Of a stretch of 40,000 nt of DNA, positions 10,401 through 20,367 are shown one piece after another. This DNA is from Actinidia chinensis (Eukaryota; Streptophyta; Magnoliopsida; Ericales; Actinidiaceae): the NCBI GenBank assembly GCA_009663005.1, contig VIGQ01002023.1, positions 1 to 40,000 of the forward strand. Reading direction: 5' to 3'. Position numbers and translations under genes: made by a program. The stretch's first letter is position 1; every line of letters begins with the position of its first letter. The notes under the pieces are model-generated. The model saw only the letters and a program-made list of their open reading frames with translations. It ran no database searches and was not told where the DNA came from.

Positions 10401-10990
10401 CCCCCTAGTATAGTATTTCATCTTGTTCCCCCCTATAGGAAATTTCGTTGCCTCCTAATTTTGTCCTAAAAAAATTACAATGTTGATTCATATTATAAAA
10501 AAAGAGTGCTTTTGAAAAATAAACAAAAGTTATAAACATTAGTAAAAAAATATTTATCAAAAAAAATGATAAAAAATTAAATTAATAAAAACTATGAACA
10601 AAAATCATGGAAAAAAAAGACCAAAACTAAAAAAAATGAAAAAGGGCGCGTATTGGGAGGGGATCGTGGGGTTGGTGTCGGGTGGGGGGTGTTGTGTGGG
10701 TTGGGTTTTGTAATTGGGTAATTGGTGAAAGATTTGGGGGGTGGGGGCCCGGCTGTTGGGGGAATCAGTCTCTTATTTTATAGTACCTCCAATAATTTTT
10801 AGGGTAAATTCATCACCTACGTCCCAGGTTTTCTTTAATACAGATGTTCCTAACGTTTGAAAAATTCCTGATTTCCTTATTTTTTAAAACTTGGTAACAA
10901 ATTTTTTCATTGTTAGGTGAACTACACTGATTTACTCTGAGGTTCCGAGTTAATACACAGCACCCGTAGCGTCAATCGTCCGTTAAAAGA
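10401..10990. repeat. Fragments of TIR-element ends
   Basis: The stretch 10404-10480 has CCCCCTAG and CCCCCCTATAGG motifs at spacing like that of 5744-5842. A GT/G-rich tract (10640-10760, GGGTGGGGGG) follows. At 10802 GGTAAATTCATCACC and at 10916 GGTGAACTACACTGATTTAC resemble the end of the Mutator-like element at 440; the second copy continues TGAGGTTCCGAGTTAATACAC in parallel with TGAGGTTTGTCTTTAATGCAC there. These are decayed element ends; full elements cannot be delimited. Confidence 0.45.
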
Positions 10991-12464
10991 TTGACTGCCC
11001 ATCCATAACGTAGCTGAATATAGTTGAAATATCATATGGTCATTCTTTATGACAAATTACTATATAGCTCACAAAAATATTAATTGAATGCTAAAAAGTG
11101 AATTAAGTGCCTCTGGATCGTCCTCTTATAATTTCGATGGTCTCGCTATATCTGTTGCTAATTAAAGTTGCCTGCTAACTTCAACGAGTGCCAAATAGGA
11201 AACATGTGATAAAATATGGTTAGTTGAATAGGGATAAAAGTAGGATCAATTTATGTCCCCGCCTTTTGTTATTTTAGCGAGTGATCAAATACATGCTACA
11301 GTAGGTGGACATGTTCTCTGACTGAGCCCATTTTAGTGTGTTAAATTCCAGAAGAACAAAACCAAGTTAAAATAGCTAACCTTAAGCACCTGCACTTGTC
11401 TCCCATGCAATAGTTATCTTAATCGGACCGATATTAAATGGTTAAGGCTCCGATTTCAACGTTTTACTGGTTTCAACCATGTTCAACCGTCTTATAATTT
11501 AATAAATAATAATAAATATTTTTATTATAATAATAAAAATAAAAACTTTCTTTACTCCTTACTACTATTAGGTGTTTGAAAATTGATTATTGAAAACTTT
11601 TAAAAGTATCAAAGTAATAATTTTTATTACATTTTCACATACTTTAATGTGGTTTCAAATTTTTTTTACACTTTTTAGATTTTGATTTAGATTTTTTTGT
11701 TGACAAATTTGCTTATAATTTTAATCAAACTAAGTTGAGAGATTTTCACTGAGGCAATATTCGATTTTTTTGAAGGAAAGATAGTGAAAGTAGAAATATA
11801 GGAAAAACAAATGCAGTGAAAAGGTACTTTATTTCTAAATTAAGAAAATTAGAAAGAAATATATATTGTCAAAAAAGAATACGATTCGTGTCAAAAAATA
11901 AAATATTTTGTAAACGGAGAAAATAGTATGATTTTTATTTAAATGAATTTTTTCTTTCCTTGACTAATTTAAGATTACTCCCCTGTAAGCATTAAAGAAA
12001 CAAAAAACTTGACAAACAAAATGAATTCCATGAAGTGACTGCAGCCGGTTCTTTTGTGAAACTTATCTACCTCCAGGTTCCCCACTTCGTTTCCACCAAA
12101 TCCATCTAATAAATTTGAACTACCGTCCGTTTTTTTTGGTTTTTCCTGAAAAAAACAGCCGACTTGATAAAAAAAACAGTTCGTATTTTGCGTTCAATAC
12201 TATTCCGCTTGCATGTTTTAATAATATGTATATACGAACGCTTGAAATACCGATTTTCGATTGAACTGAACGAATCGATCCGGTTTCTATAACTATCTCT
12301 CATGTCCCCGTTTCTCTCGCACGTTTGTGATTTTTTTTAACAAACTTTTTATCTTCACCCCTGACACAACCCATGCCTTTTGTTGCTCTTCCTCTCTCTC
12401 TCTTCCCTCAGTTGTGATTATTTTAAATTTTATCATCAACTTGGTATCAGTTTTTTTTTTTTAA
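10991..12464. other. Intergenic DNA, no gene recognised
   Basis: AT-rich with no credible open frame. The 65-codon minus frame at 12106-12303 is basic and lacks a recognised motif. CACCCCTGACACAACCC at 12356-12372 repeats the CCCCTGACA end-signature of the element family seen at 6545 and 8330, followed by CTCTCTCTCTCTT, so a decayed copy probably starts here. Confidence 0.4.
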
Positions 12465-12533
12465 TTTTTTTTAAAATAAATAAAAAAATTAATAAAAAAT
12501 TAACTTTTTTTAAAATAAATAAAAAAATTAATA
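12465..12533. repeat. Short tandem duplication, period about 40 bp
   Basis: TTTTTTTAAAATAAATAAAA and the following AAATTAATA occur twice in succession (12465-12494 and 12505-12533). A local duplication in low-complexity DNA. Confidence 0.55.
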
Positions 12534-12539
12534 GACATT

Positions 12540-12680
12540 AACTTTTTTACTTTTTTAGTTTAATGGTTTTGGGCTTATTTTACTAAAGATGAATCAAACA
12601 ATTAAAAAAGACACAAATTTTGACTTTTTTGGTGAAAGCTTAAAAAAAAATTTAATTTTTAAGCATTACCAACGGAGTCC
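12540..12680. mobile_element. hAT-like MITE remnant
   Basis: The right end AAGCATTACCAACGGAGTCC (12661-12680) matches AAGCACTACCAAACGGAGCC at the right end of the MITE at 15423-15631. The preceding TTTTGGGCTTATTTTA and AAGCTTAAAAAAA also have counterparts there. The left end is not clear. Confidence 0.45.
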
Positions 12681-12689
12681 ACTAGCACA

Positions 12690-13740
12690 CGTCATTTTTG
12701 AGTTTTTTACGATTCTATGTTAGGTGTACGTATCCTTTATAATAAAAGTCTTTTTTAAAATAAAAAATATCGAACAAGGCGAATGAGGGTAAATATAGAA
12801 AACAACAAGTTAAAAGTAACTATTTGGGAGTTTTTAACTCATAAGTACTGAGGGCATACAATAATCGACTGTATTAATTATACACTTAAATACATAAAAT
12901 GAGAGAAAAAAAAATTTGAAGTCACCAAGCACAACTAATTTGTATTATATGTTTTATTTTAAAATATTTGTATAAAGTAGTACCCCTATAATATAATTTA
13001 GATTTTCTTAACGTAAATGTTTTAACCATGTTTTTGTTACTTACATAATAAATTGTATAGAACATACATAGATCTATACACACATATAATTAGTGAGCTT
13101 TTACAAATTTTATTAGTTTTCTCTTATTATTCTAGCTCGTATTAAGATTTTCAAATAAGTTCGGCATTTTTATTAATTTAAAATATTAAAATATTAAATA
13201 CTTGCTCCCAATCCCAACACTTCGAGGCTTACCGATTGGTAGTGGTGGGGTACGGCGTAGATGGCTATGGGGGAGAGGTGGAGAGAGAGACACAAATATA
13301 TAATTTTTTTTATTTGTTTCTTTATGCGTGAACGGGTTGGGATTTATTAGTCATTTCACTTCACTTGCTTTTTTTAAATCTGTGAAGTGGTAAGGAATTT
13401 GTAATTTCGTCAAAATTACGAGAATTAGACTGTATTTTTTAACTAAATCTCATGTTGATATTTGTAATTTAACGTGATAGAGTGAGTGGGCTAGATTGGG
13501 TAATTAATAACGAGAAAATGACGAGGAAGGTGGATGAAATGCGTATCAACGACTCAAAGTCATGTACCCATTGCATTTTTATGATTAATTATACTTACTT
13601 CCTTAAGATTTTTAATAAATACAGACATTTTTTCCTTCTAGTTTTTTAAAATTATACTAATAGTATTTCTGTGTGCAACTATTAAATTTTTTTTGTTAAA
13701 GGATCTATCTATCTCTATATATATATATATATACAAAATT
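12690..13740. other. AT-rich intergenic DNA, nothing coding recognised
   Basis: No credible frame. 13200-13300 is a GC-richer patch with GGGGGAGAGGTGGAGAGAGAG, like the GA-rich flank of the TIR elements of the first 8 kb; a further decayed copy is possible. An AT dinucleotide run lies at 13718-13734. Confidence 0.4.
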
Positions 13741-14335
13741 AAGGACCACAGTTGTTGTTAAATAGTTCTTAGCTATGAACAACTGCAAACTTTGCATTAG
13801 CTAAATCCAACTATAACTAAACAATACATTGTTTAATTACTTATTAGTGGCATTTCATATTATTATCATTATGCAGTTCTCTGACTTCTCTATGCAAGAA
13901 TCGATTACGATCGGATATGGAGAAAAACGTGTGATTAATTTCATTTCTATGTTGCTTGTATGTACTGCATTCTTACATCTTTTCACTAATTAAAATAATT
14001 TGTTACATCATTTTTTTTTTTTTATCAACAACACCCAATATTATCCCAAAAAACGGACCCTTTGTGTCATAATAAGGTTGGGTGGTTAGTATTATAATAT
14101 TGCACATAGTAATTTTCAATGGTTTTTTAATGCGTGGTTGTTTTTTCTAGCCGTTTGTTTTCCTAACTTTATTAGTGTTGTTTTTCTAATTATTATGCCT
14201 TGATTGTGCGATATTATTTTTTAATATTTTTGAAGTTTGTAACTAAATTTTCTTTTACTTTTTTTTTAGTTTCATGACTAGAGCACTGAAAAAAGTTAAT
14301 CTCTAGGAAAATATTGTATTTTTAAGAACCTCAAG
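13740..14335 (+). repeat. Local tandem repeat unit 1
   Basis: First copy of a non-coding unit. Landmarks shared with units 2 and 3: a TTAAATAGTT and ACT-rich start, CTCTGACTTCTCTATGCAAGA, GATCGGATATGGAGAAAAACG, ATTCTTACATCTTTT, a paragraph with CACATAGTAA, TAGCCGTTTGTTTTCCTAA, a TTTTTTTAG acceptor-like tract, and CTAGGAAAATATTGTATTTT. The GATCGGAT..GGAGAAA block is the best-conserved part. Strand is nominal. Confidence 0.6.
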
Positions 14336-14624
14336 TAAAAATGTTTGTATCTCTTTTTATTTAGGTTTTTGTATTATTTCCTGTAAATTCAATTTACTTT
14401 ATTTACTGTGATAAGTAAAAATTAATTTTTGAAATTAATATTTTGTCGAAATATTTTTTTAATAGACATAATAAGTTTACTATCTCATAAATATTATGTC
14501 ATATGTTACGTGTGTTTTCTGTGCCTTTCGTATTACCCCAAACCACAATGTATCAATTTAAGTCACAACATAACCAACACATTGATGTGCCTAATCAACT
14601 AAAAGGCCCCAACGAAAACACTAA

Positions 14625-15358
14625 CTAGAGACCTAATTTAGTTTGTTAAATAGTTATTAACTAGTGAACGCATCAAACGTTGCACTAGCTAAACACTAAC
14701 TAGATCACTAACTAATAAATTTGTGACACCTCATCATAATTCTTTCATATTGATTATCATTTAGGCATTCCTCTAACTTCTCTACAAGAGAGAATATCAT
14801 CGGATCCGGAGAAACGAAGTGAGTGTATAATTTATGTGTGCTTGTTTATGTGTATATATATGTACTTGTTATCTATGTATTGCGTTGTACATCTTTTTAA
14901 CTAATTGAAACAATTGTTACAACAAGGTTCTTATAAAAAACACCCACTATTAGCCAAAAAAATGGGATCCTTGGTGTATACATAACGTGGGGGATTAGGA
15001 ATTAAAATTCACATAGTAAATTATGGAAAATAATTTTTACACTCTATTTTTACAAAATGCACTCCATTTTTTTGTCCGTATTATGGAGGTATTTGGTAAA
15101 AAAATGAGTGCAAAAATTATTTCCCTAAAATTTTATAATATAATAATATATTATATATATAATCTTGGTTGTTTTCTAGTCAATTGGTTTCCTAATTTTA
15201 AATTAGTTTGTTTTTCTATTACTTGATTGGTGTGTATTATTTTAAATAATTTTTAAGTTCGTCAACTAAATGTTTACTTTTTTAGTTCATCCTGGGACTG
15301 AGCCAACAAAAAAGTTAAACTACTAGGGGAATATTGTATTTTAGGAAACCCACTGCGC
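14625..15358 (+). repeat. Local tandem repeat unit 2
   Basis: Second copy, offset about 890 bp from unit 1: CTCTAACTTCTCTACAAGAGA, CATCGGATCCGGAGAAACG, GTACATCTTTTTAACTAATTG, CACATAGTAAA, TAGTCAATTGGTTTCCTAA, CTAGGGGAATATTGTATTTT. It carries an extra MITE at 15024-15126 that unit 1 lacks. No long open frame; the 67-codon frame at 15023 is partly MITE. Confidence 0.6.
15024..15126. mobile_element. Small MITE, about 103 bp
   Basis: Terminal inverted repeats GGAAAATAATTTTTACACTC (15025-15044) and GAGTGCAAAAATTATTTCCC (15106-15125), 18 of 20 matching. It is absent from the equivalent point of unit 1 (after CACATAGTAA near 14112), which confirms that it is an insertion. Superfamily not determinable; the AT-rich flanks give no clean target duplication. 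Confidence 0.7.
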
Positions 15359-15422
15359 ATGCGTGTATGACCTCGTCATTCCTCCCAAAAAATTCTATCG
15401 GAATGAAATCAAAAGCTTTGTG

Positions 15423-15462
15423 AGGCCCGTTGGGGGGCCACCAGCTTTTTTCTGGCTTTTTG

Positions 15463-15494
<32 letters not shown>

Positions 15495-15524
15495 GGCTTT
15501 TTGCTTTTCTGTTTTGGCTTTGTG

Positions 15525-15568
<44 letters not shown>

Positions 15569-15631
15569 TTCTTAGCTTTTTTTGGTAGCAAGCTTAAAAA
15601 AAGCTGGTTTAAGCACTACCAAACGGAGCCT
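15423..15631. mobile_element. hAT-like MITE, about 209 bp
   Basis: The left end AGGCCCGTTGGGGGGCCACC, then AGCTTTTTTC, pairs with the right end AAAAAAAGCTGGTTTAAGCA, then CTACCAAACGGAGCCT (reverse complement AGGCTCCGTTTGGTAGTG). This CTCCGTTTGGTA-type end with AGCTTTTT subterminal sequence is typical of plant hAT MITEs. The interior has GCTTTTTGGGCTTAAAATAAG. No exact 8-bp target duplication found. Confidence 0.6.
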
Positions 15632-15639
15632 AAGTCGTG

Positions 15640-16140
15640 GTTCTTCTAGATATTTCCACGGGTTCTTCATAATACTCCGTTGGGTGTCCAAAACCTCGTT
15701 TGCAAAGTCTTTAGATTTATTTTCGTTCTCCGATTTCTCGCAAAATCGAGGATCTGTTTTCCGATTTCTCGCGATCGGATCTGGCGGAAAAGAGTGAGGA
15801 CTCTTGTTTCTATGTGCTTGTCATGTTACTTGTTATATATGTGGATTCTTACATCTTTTTCGCGAATGAAACTTACATCTTATGACTACAAAAGTTGGGA
15901 TCCATTTATAAACCGGTGGGTGATTAAAATGAATATTCCAATGCAAGTAAATTTTATATATATATATATATATATCTATATATTAATATTTTGTATCTTT
16001 GTAGTTTTCTGGCCCTTGGGTTCCCCAGTTTTTTTAAAATTAGTTTGTTTTTCCTGGATATTTATGACTCATTATTTGAATGATTTTTCAACCTGTGATA
16101 TATTCTTTCTTTCTTTTTTAGTTAAGGGTGAGTAGAGTAA
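15640..16140 (+). repeat. Local tandem repeat unit 3
   Basis: Third copy: GCGATCGGATCTGGCGGAAAAGAG (15769 on), TTTCTATGTGCTTGTCATG, ATTCTTACATCTTTTTCGCG, AAATTAGTTTGTTTTTCC and TTTCTTTTTTAGTTAAGGG. Two GATTTCTCGC..TC repeats lie just before the core. An (AT)n tract at 15954-15975 replaces the AT run of unit 2. A fourth partial echo, TTTCTATGTGCTTGTTTATACATG, is at 16407-16430. Confidence 0.55.
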
Positions 16141-16675
16141 TGATTTTCAAAAAAAATTGAAAAAATTCACGAAAAGCAAAAATAAGGCAAAACATTGGTG
16201 ACGATCTCTATCAGAAGCGTGTTTTAACTCTTTCAAATTTTTTCTAGCCCTGCAATAATTTTATCAGGAACCAGAATGCACTCCTTTATATTGTGCATAT
16301 TATATGGTTGGCTAGTCATATAATTTACTATGTTGTTAAGGCTTTTCTTATTGGAATTCTAATCGATGACTGTGACAAAATAAAATGGGTAATGTAAAAG
16401 ATTCTTTCTATGTGCTTGTTTATACATGCTTCTCGTTTTTTGTGTGTTATGTTACGGGCTGTTTACAAGGTGGGTAATTTAAAATATTAAAAGCAAAAAA
16501 ATGAAAAAAAAATAATAAGAAATTAAAAAGAATTCAATAGCAGAATAAAAGCCACCAAGATTGATGTTGTAAAAACGTTTACTTCTGTATTTAAAATATA
16601 TGTAACAAAAACTTGTTTGTGTTGGTATCTATTTTGTAAATAAGGCCAATATTTCACTATTTTTGAAAATAGTAA
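16141..16675. other. AT-rich spacer between tandem array and LTR composite
   Basis: Contains a partial fourth array unit (about 16390-16450) and otherwise unassigned AT-rich DNA. A sharp rise in GC content occurs at 16681, where the LTR composite begins. Confidence 0.5.
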
Positions 16676-16680
16676 AAATG
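16676..16680. repeat. Five-base flank AAATG, left of composite
   Basis: AAATG lies directly outside the LTR end TGTGGCCC. The same five bases follow the opposite outer LTR end at 25306-25310. LTR elements make 5-bp duplications on insertion. Confidence 0.6.
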
Positions 16681-16802
16681 TGTGGCCCAAGACTAGGCCA
16701 CCAGTCACATCTAAACCATATAACCACACACACAAGACAAGATTTACGTGTTCGGCACACAAGATACATCCACGGAGGAGAACAAATAATTACTATCACA
16801 GT

Positions 16803-16846
<44 letters not shown>

Positions 16847-16924
16847 CCCTAGCAGCACTCTATCATATATCATTATCTCACTGTCTCTCTCAGATCTAAC
16901 AGCTACCAATTCTAGCCCATCTCA

Positions 16925-16963
<39 letters not shown>

Positions 16964-17377
16964 TAGCACTCCCAGCCATTGCACACAGCGCATTCTGTGT
17001 GTGCCCCTACAATGCCCCCAGCCCCTTACATTTCTCTGCACCCTGCCCTCTGCCTATGCCTCTGCTCTCAGACAGAGTCTTATATGACACAGACAGAGAA
17101 GGATGAGCTCATGGCTGAGCTTCATTCATGCATCCATTGTTGACCATGAAGGAGGGAGGAGTGCCTTCTGTCTCAACTCTTCGCTATTTCGGCGGCCTCC
17201 TCTTGACAGGCTTTGTCAGAGCATTCTATCCTTTCCCTTCTCTTCTCTTCTACGTCGTTCTTTCTTTTCCCATTTTCATTCTATCCTCCCATAGGACATG
17301 AGTTATGGACTTGGGCCTCACACCTTGGGCTTGGGCTTGCTTTCATGGGTGGGGCCGCAATTGGGCTGGATCCAACA
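16681..17377 (-). repeat. 3' LTR of minus copy 1
   Basis: On the minus strand it starts TGTTGGATCCAGCCCAATTG and ends GGGCCACA. It shares with the four other LTRs the blocks GAGGAGCTCATC.CCAC (reverse complement GTGGAGATGAGCTCCTCC), TCTGTCTGAGAGC and the CCATTTTCATTCTA tract. TATATAAGA-like sequence (TCTTATATGA on the plus strand at 17080) marks the probable core promoter. Confidence 0.75.
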
Positions 17378-17390
17378 ATCTCCCCTCCAG
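17378..17390 (-). other. Polypurine tract
   Basis: CTGGAGGGGAGAT on the minus strand, directly before the LTR start TGTTGG. Plus-strand DNA priming site in LTR elements. Equivalent tracts precede the LTRs at 21788 and 24587. Confidence 0.75.
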
Positions 17391-17998
17391 CCAATTGGGC
17401 GGGTGATTCTGATCCAGCTCCCCCGTAAGATTCACAAGACAAGTATCGAGATCTTCTTGCTTTCATCAAGGGCAACGCACTTCCACACTTGAAGTGCCCT
17501 GCACCTTCTCTCTTAGGTGCTCTGCTCCCCCTCACCTGGGTGCGCTGCAAAGTTACGTAGCTTTGCAAAGTCTCGTGATTCCAATCTCTCGCCCTTGTGT
17601 GCCACAACTAGAGAGATCACCATCCACGTATCTCGAGCGAACAGAGACTCATTTTCGCGACGTCGCGCCGTCATTGTGCATCGACTCTGCTCTATCCTCT
17701 GACTCTTCATGGACAATCCTGCACTGGTCTGCACCTTTTCGATGTAGGCCAGATTCCGTACGTATCCCAAAGCATTCCTTCCTCATTACCACTCCGGATC
17801 TTAAGTAAATCCCTCTGTATCCCTGCGCTGCTTTGCGTGCCTCTGTGCAACATCTGCTTCCTTCGTCATTCATATTGCTAATTAACCACTGGAAAACTAT
17901 GTCGACAAACAGCTCTACTGTCGGACATTCTCCTCAGTTGTTAGCCTTCTAGTCTTCATCTCTTGACAGCTTCTCCTGTTTCCCGTAGAAACACTCTG

Positions 17999-18037
<39 letters not shown>

Positions 18038-18058
18038 ACTACTGCATCTCAATGAAAA

Positions 18059-18060
<2 letters not shown>
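17391..18060 (-). pseudogene. Tail region of the non-autonomous element (no recognised domain)
   Basis: The stretch between protease remnant and polypurine tract, about 0.7 kb. It is present in the same order in all three internal copies (minus copy 2 at 21803-22540; plus copy 23890-24573). Conserved words include CTAGAGAGA, CGTCGCGCCGTC, CATTCTCC.CAG and GGTGCTCTGCTCCC. Frames 17649-17873 and 17513-17770 on the minus strand preserve pieces of a polypeptide such as ARDTWMVISLVVAH but are mutually frameshifted. In a full copia element integrase would follow protease here; I do not see its HHCC or D,D,E pattern. Whether this tail was ever translated is unclear. Confidence 0.45.
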
Positions 18061-18089
<29 letters not shown>

Positions 18090-18110
18090 CCGTATTTGCC
18101 ATGCGGAAAA

Positions 18111-18148
<38 letters not shown>

Positions 18149-18200
18149 TGTACAAGTCCCTCGCCATGCTACATGTGTAGAGAACACCTCTCTGTTCTGC

Positions 18201-18225
<25 letters not shown>
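18061..18225 (-). pseudogene. Ty1/copia-type aspartic protease remnant, minus copy 1
   Basis: On the minus strand, in shifted frames: SYWISDSGIAYHL followed by REVFST, then a fragment reading GKGQSVF, then VRHV. In copia proteases the catalytic motif is DSGA(S/T) followed by a histidine and, about 60 residues on, a VRHVP-type strand and a leucine-rich end. Here DSGI stands at the active-site position. Several frame changes separate the pieces, so no active protease can be made. Function when intact: cleavage of the Gag-containing polyprotein inside the virus-like particle. Confidence 0.6.
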
Positions 18226-18237
<12 letters not shown>

Positions 18238-18646
18238 ATGACTCTTCATTTGCCGATGCCTGCTAGGAGGCACAATCACTGCATCCACAGCAATCAATGC
18301 TGTTGTTGCTGCCTCTGAGACTGATCTTGTGCTTTGTTCCGTGGACAATTCTTCATTGCCTCCTGTCGCAATACAAGCACTTAAAAGGGCGACCTCTGGA
18401 TTTGCCCTCGCTCTCATCTGCCGGTTCTCTTCCTTGACCTCTATCCTGAACTCGTGACTCCTTCTTGAGGACCTCTCCTTGGCCTCTTCTTTTGACCTCT
18501 TCCTGGGCTCTCTTGGACTCGCTGTTGTTCCGCCACTATAGTCCTTCTCTGAAGCTTCAACACAAGCATTCTCATAAGGACTTTGTTCTGAGATGTCTTC
18601 TCCTGCGTACATCTCCTTCAACTGGTCCATAACCCATGAGCACTCA

Positions 18647-18690
<44 letters not shown>

Positions 18691-18905
18691 GTATGATCGT
18701 AACACTCGTCTTATAGTGCTACATGAGGAAACACCTCGTGTCCAATGCATGTATGATCTGCCAATAGATCTTCCTATTCATCTCATTCCTCATCCTTTTG
18801 GTTTCCTGGTGCGCAATCCGCATCTGAAAGATGATGAGGGCTCTCAAATCATCCGCATCTTGCCTCTCCAAATGGAAGCCAATTTGAAAACCGACGCTCG
18901 AGGAT
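18169..18905 (-). pseudogene. Copia-type gag remnant, minus copy 1
   Basis: The longest surviving frame (18630-18169) begins MDQLKEMYAGEDISEQSPYE and lies at the position of the gag segment that reads LW..LE..Y in copia elements. A homologous stretch upstream gives CIGHE/HWTR and the VSTRDECY-like repeat seen in the plus copy. Around 18460-18560 an arginine/glutamate-rich basic stretch (RKRSKEEAKERSSRRS) precedes the zinc-knuckle position. Gag forms the particle shell and binds the RNA. Premature stops and frameshifts make it non-functional. Identification rests on the plus copy, where more of the pattern survives. Confidence 0.5.
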
Positions 18906-19079
18906 GAATCTGGAATGCCGAAAAAAACTCAAAAAGGGGCTTTTCTATCAAAATCAGACACTTAAGAACGCCAAATTAATTAAATTCAGAACTTCAGGGA
19001 AATTGCAATTTTTTCATACTTAGGACCAAGTGTAATTAACAAAAAGTCCCAGAGACTGAAAGTGCAATTTACATTTGAT

Positions 19080-19215
19080 CAACGGTCAAAGCCGGTCAAT
19101 GGTCAACGGCTCGTGGTCAAACCCGGCTCGGTCGGCTAGTGGTCAACGGCTCGGTCAACGCCGGTCAAAGGCTTCAGGTTGACTGGTCAACGGCTCAATT
19201 TGACCGGTCAATGGC
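19080..19215 (-). repeat. GGTCAAC-rich leader repeats
   Basis: On the plus strand GGTCAA(C/A/T) occurs roughly ten times within about 135 bases, with GGTCAACGGCTC recurring. The reverse form GTTGACCGTTGACC appears in the plus copy at 22813-22826. These degenerate short repeats belong to the transcribed leader. Confidence 0.7.
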
Positions 19216-19519
19216 TGTGAATTGTGGGCCGTTTGAATTTTTTCTAAACAAAAAAAAACAAAAAACAAAAAAAACATAATCAGATTCTTTCTTTTTCTTT
19301 TCTTGTTATCCTTTTTACCTATTTGGTAATGATGATGTCTTTCCTTTAAATGGCGACTCAAGCTCGTGCGGGGCGTGGGGACTCGTGGTGCCGAGTGGGC
19401 GCTGTGAGTGCACTCGTCTCTTCCTCTGGCGCGAGTGGGGTGCGTGGATCTAACGCACGAACTTCAGACGGTGCGTGAGGGCTCGTCCGACGTCCGAATT
19501 TGACGCGGTTTGGTGCTGG

Positions 19520-19544
19520 AGATTCGTCTCGACGAGACGAATCT
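19520..19544. repeat. 12-bp palindrome in the leader
   Basis: AGATTCGTCTCG, centre A, CGAGACGAATCT: perfect 12-base arms about 115 bases downstream of the primer site (in the element's direction). It could form a strong RNA hairpin or a self-complementary dimer contact. Confidence 0.85.
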
Positions 19545-19659
19545 GGTTGGTATGCTCAAACGCCATTTTTGAGCAACCTTCGGATTTGGTCGGAATTCGA
19601 AATAGGCTTACGTTCGCGCCGAAATCGCTCCCGTGACTCTCCGGTGACTCGAAATGGCT

Positions 19660-19667
19660 TGATACCA
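19660..19667 (-). other. tRNA primer-binding site (core TGGTATCA)
   Basis: The minus strand reads LTR end CAACAACA, CT, then TGGTATCAAGCC. Plant copia elements usually have TGGTATCAGAGC, complementary to initiator methionine tRNA; here two bases after the eighth are missing or changed, so the site is decayed. Confidence 0.7.
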
Positions 19668-19669
19668 AG

Positions 19670-19810
19670 TGTTGTTGCCAAAGGATAGTCAAGTCACTCA
19701 ACCATTTCAAACACACACACAGGGACAAGATTAGTGGTTCGGCCAACAATGCCTAAACCACGGAGCAGGAACAAAGAATTCAATATCAAAGAAGGAATTA
19801 CAAGGAGTAA

Positions 19811-19854
<44 letters not shown>

Positions 19855-19986
19855 GCTTTCCTTATCTCACTGTCTCTCAGATTCCAGCTACAATTTAGCC
19901 CACTCTCAGTCAGGGATTCTCGCGGTGCTATCACTAGCACCAGAAGCACTCCCCAGCCCCTCTCTCTCAGCCCCTATGCACACAGA

Positions 19987-20029
<43 letters not shown>

Positions 20030-20366
20030 TATTGCACCCTATGCCATGGCCTGCTATGCTCTCAGACAGAGGTCTTATATAGACCCAGACAGAGAAGGAC
20101 GAGCTATGGATGAGCTCATTAATGCATCCATTGTTGACCATGGAGGAGGGAAGGAGCGCCGGCCGTCGTCAACTCTTCGGCTCTTTCGGCGCCTCCTCGG
20201 ACAGCTTCTGTCAGAAGCATTCTATCCCGTTCCCTTCTCTTTTTCTCCGTCTTCTTCTTTTCCATTTCTTTTATCCTAGGACATGAGTTATGGACTTGGG
20301 TCGGGCCCTAACACCTTGGGCTTGGGCTTGCTTCATGGGTGGGCCTCCAATTGGGGGATCCCAAGA
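19670..20366 (-). repeat. 5' LTR of minus copy 1
   Basis: Ends CAACAACA next to the primer site. Starts TCTTGGGATCC (mutated TGTTGG). TATA box TATATAAGA on the minus strand at 20073-20081, followed by CTCTGTCTGAGAGC. Its terminal 60 bases differ from the other four LTRs, which share GACTAGCCACCAATCACATC, suggesting a different subfamily or gene conversion. Confidence 0.7.
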
Positions 20367-20367
20367 T

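Larger units (their letters stand above)
18906..19655 (-). other. Untranslated leader of minus copy 1
   Basis: About 0.75 kb between primer site and gag. It contains the T/A-mixed stretch with TTAATTACACTTGGTCC (minus strand), repeated GGTCAAC words at 19080-19215, a C/A low-complexity piece at 19250-19275 and a palindrome at 19520-19544. The first two parts recur before gag in the plus copy (22814-22940). No credible protein. Confidence 0.6.
16681..20366 (-). mobile_element. Non-autonomous Ty1/copia-like LTR retrotransposon, minus copy 1
   Basis: Reading the minus strand: 5' LTR 20366-19670, spacer CT, primer site TGGTATCA, a leader, gag and protease remnants, a tail without recognised domains, polypurine tract, 3' LTR 17377-16681. 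Both LTRs come to 697 bases but have many substitutions and indels, and the last 60 bases (U5 end) differ clearly, so the insertion is old or the two ends come from different family members. The interior is only 2.29 kb, too short for integrase, reverse transcriptase and RNase H, none of which I can find. The element must have depended on enzymes from a relative. Confidence 0.7.
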
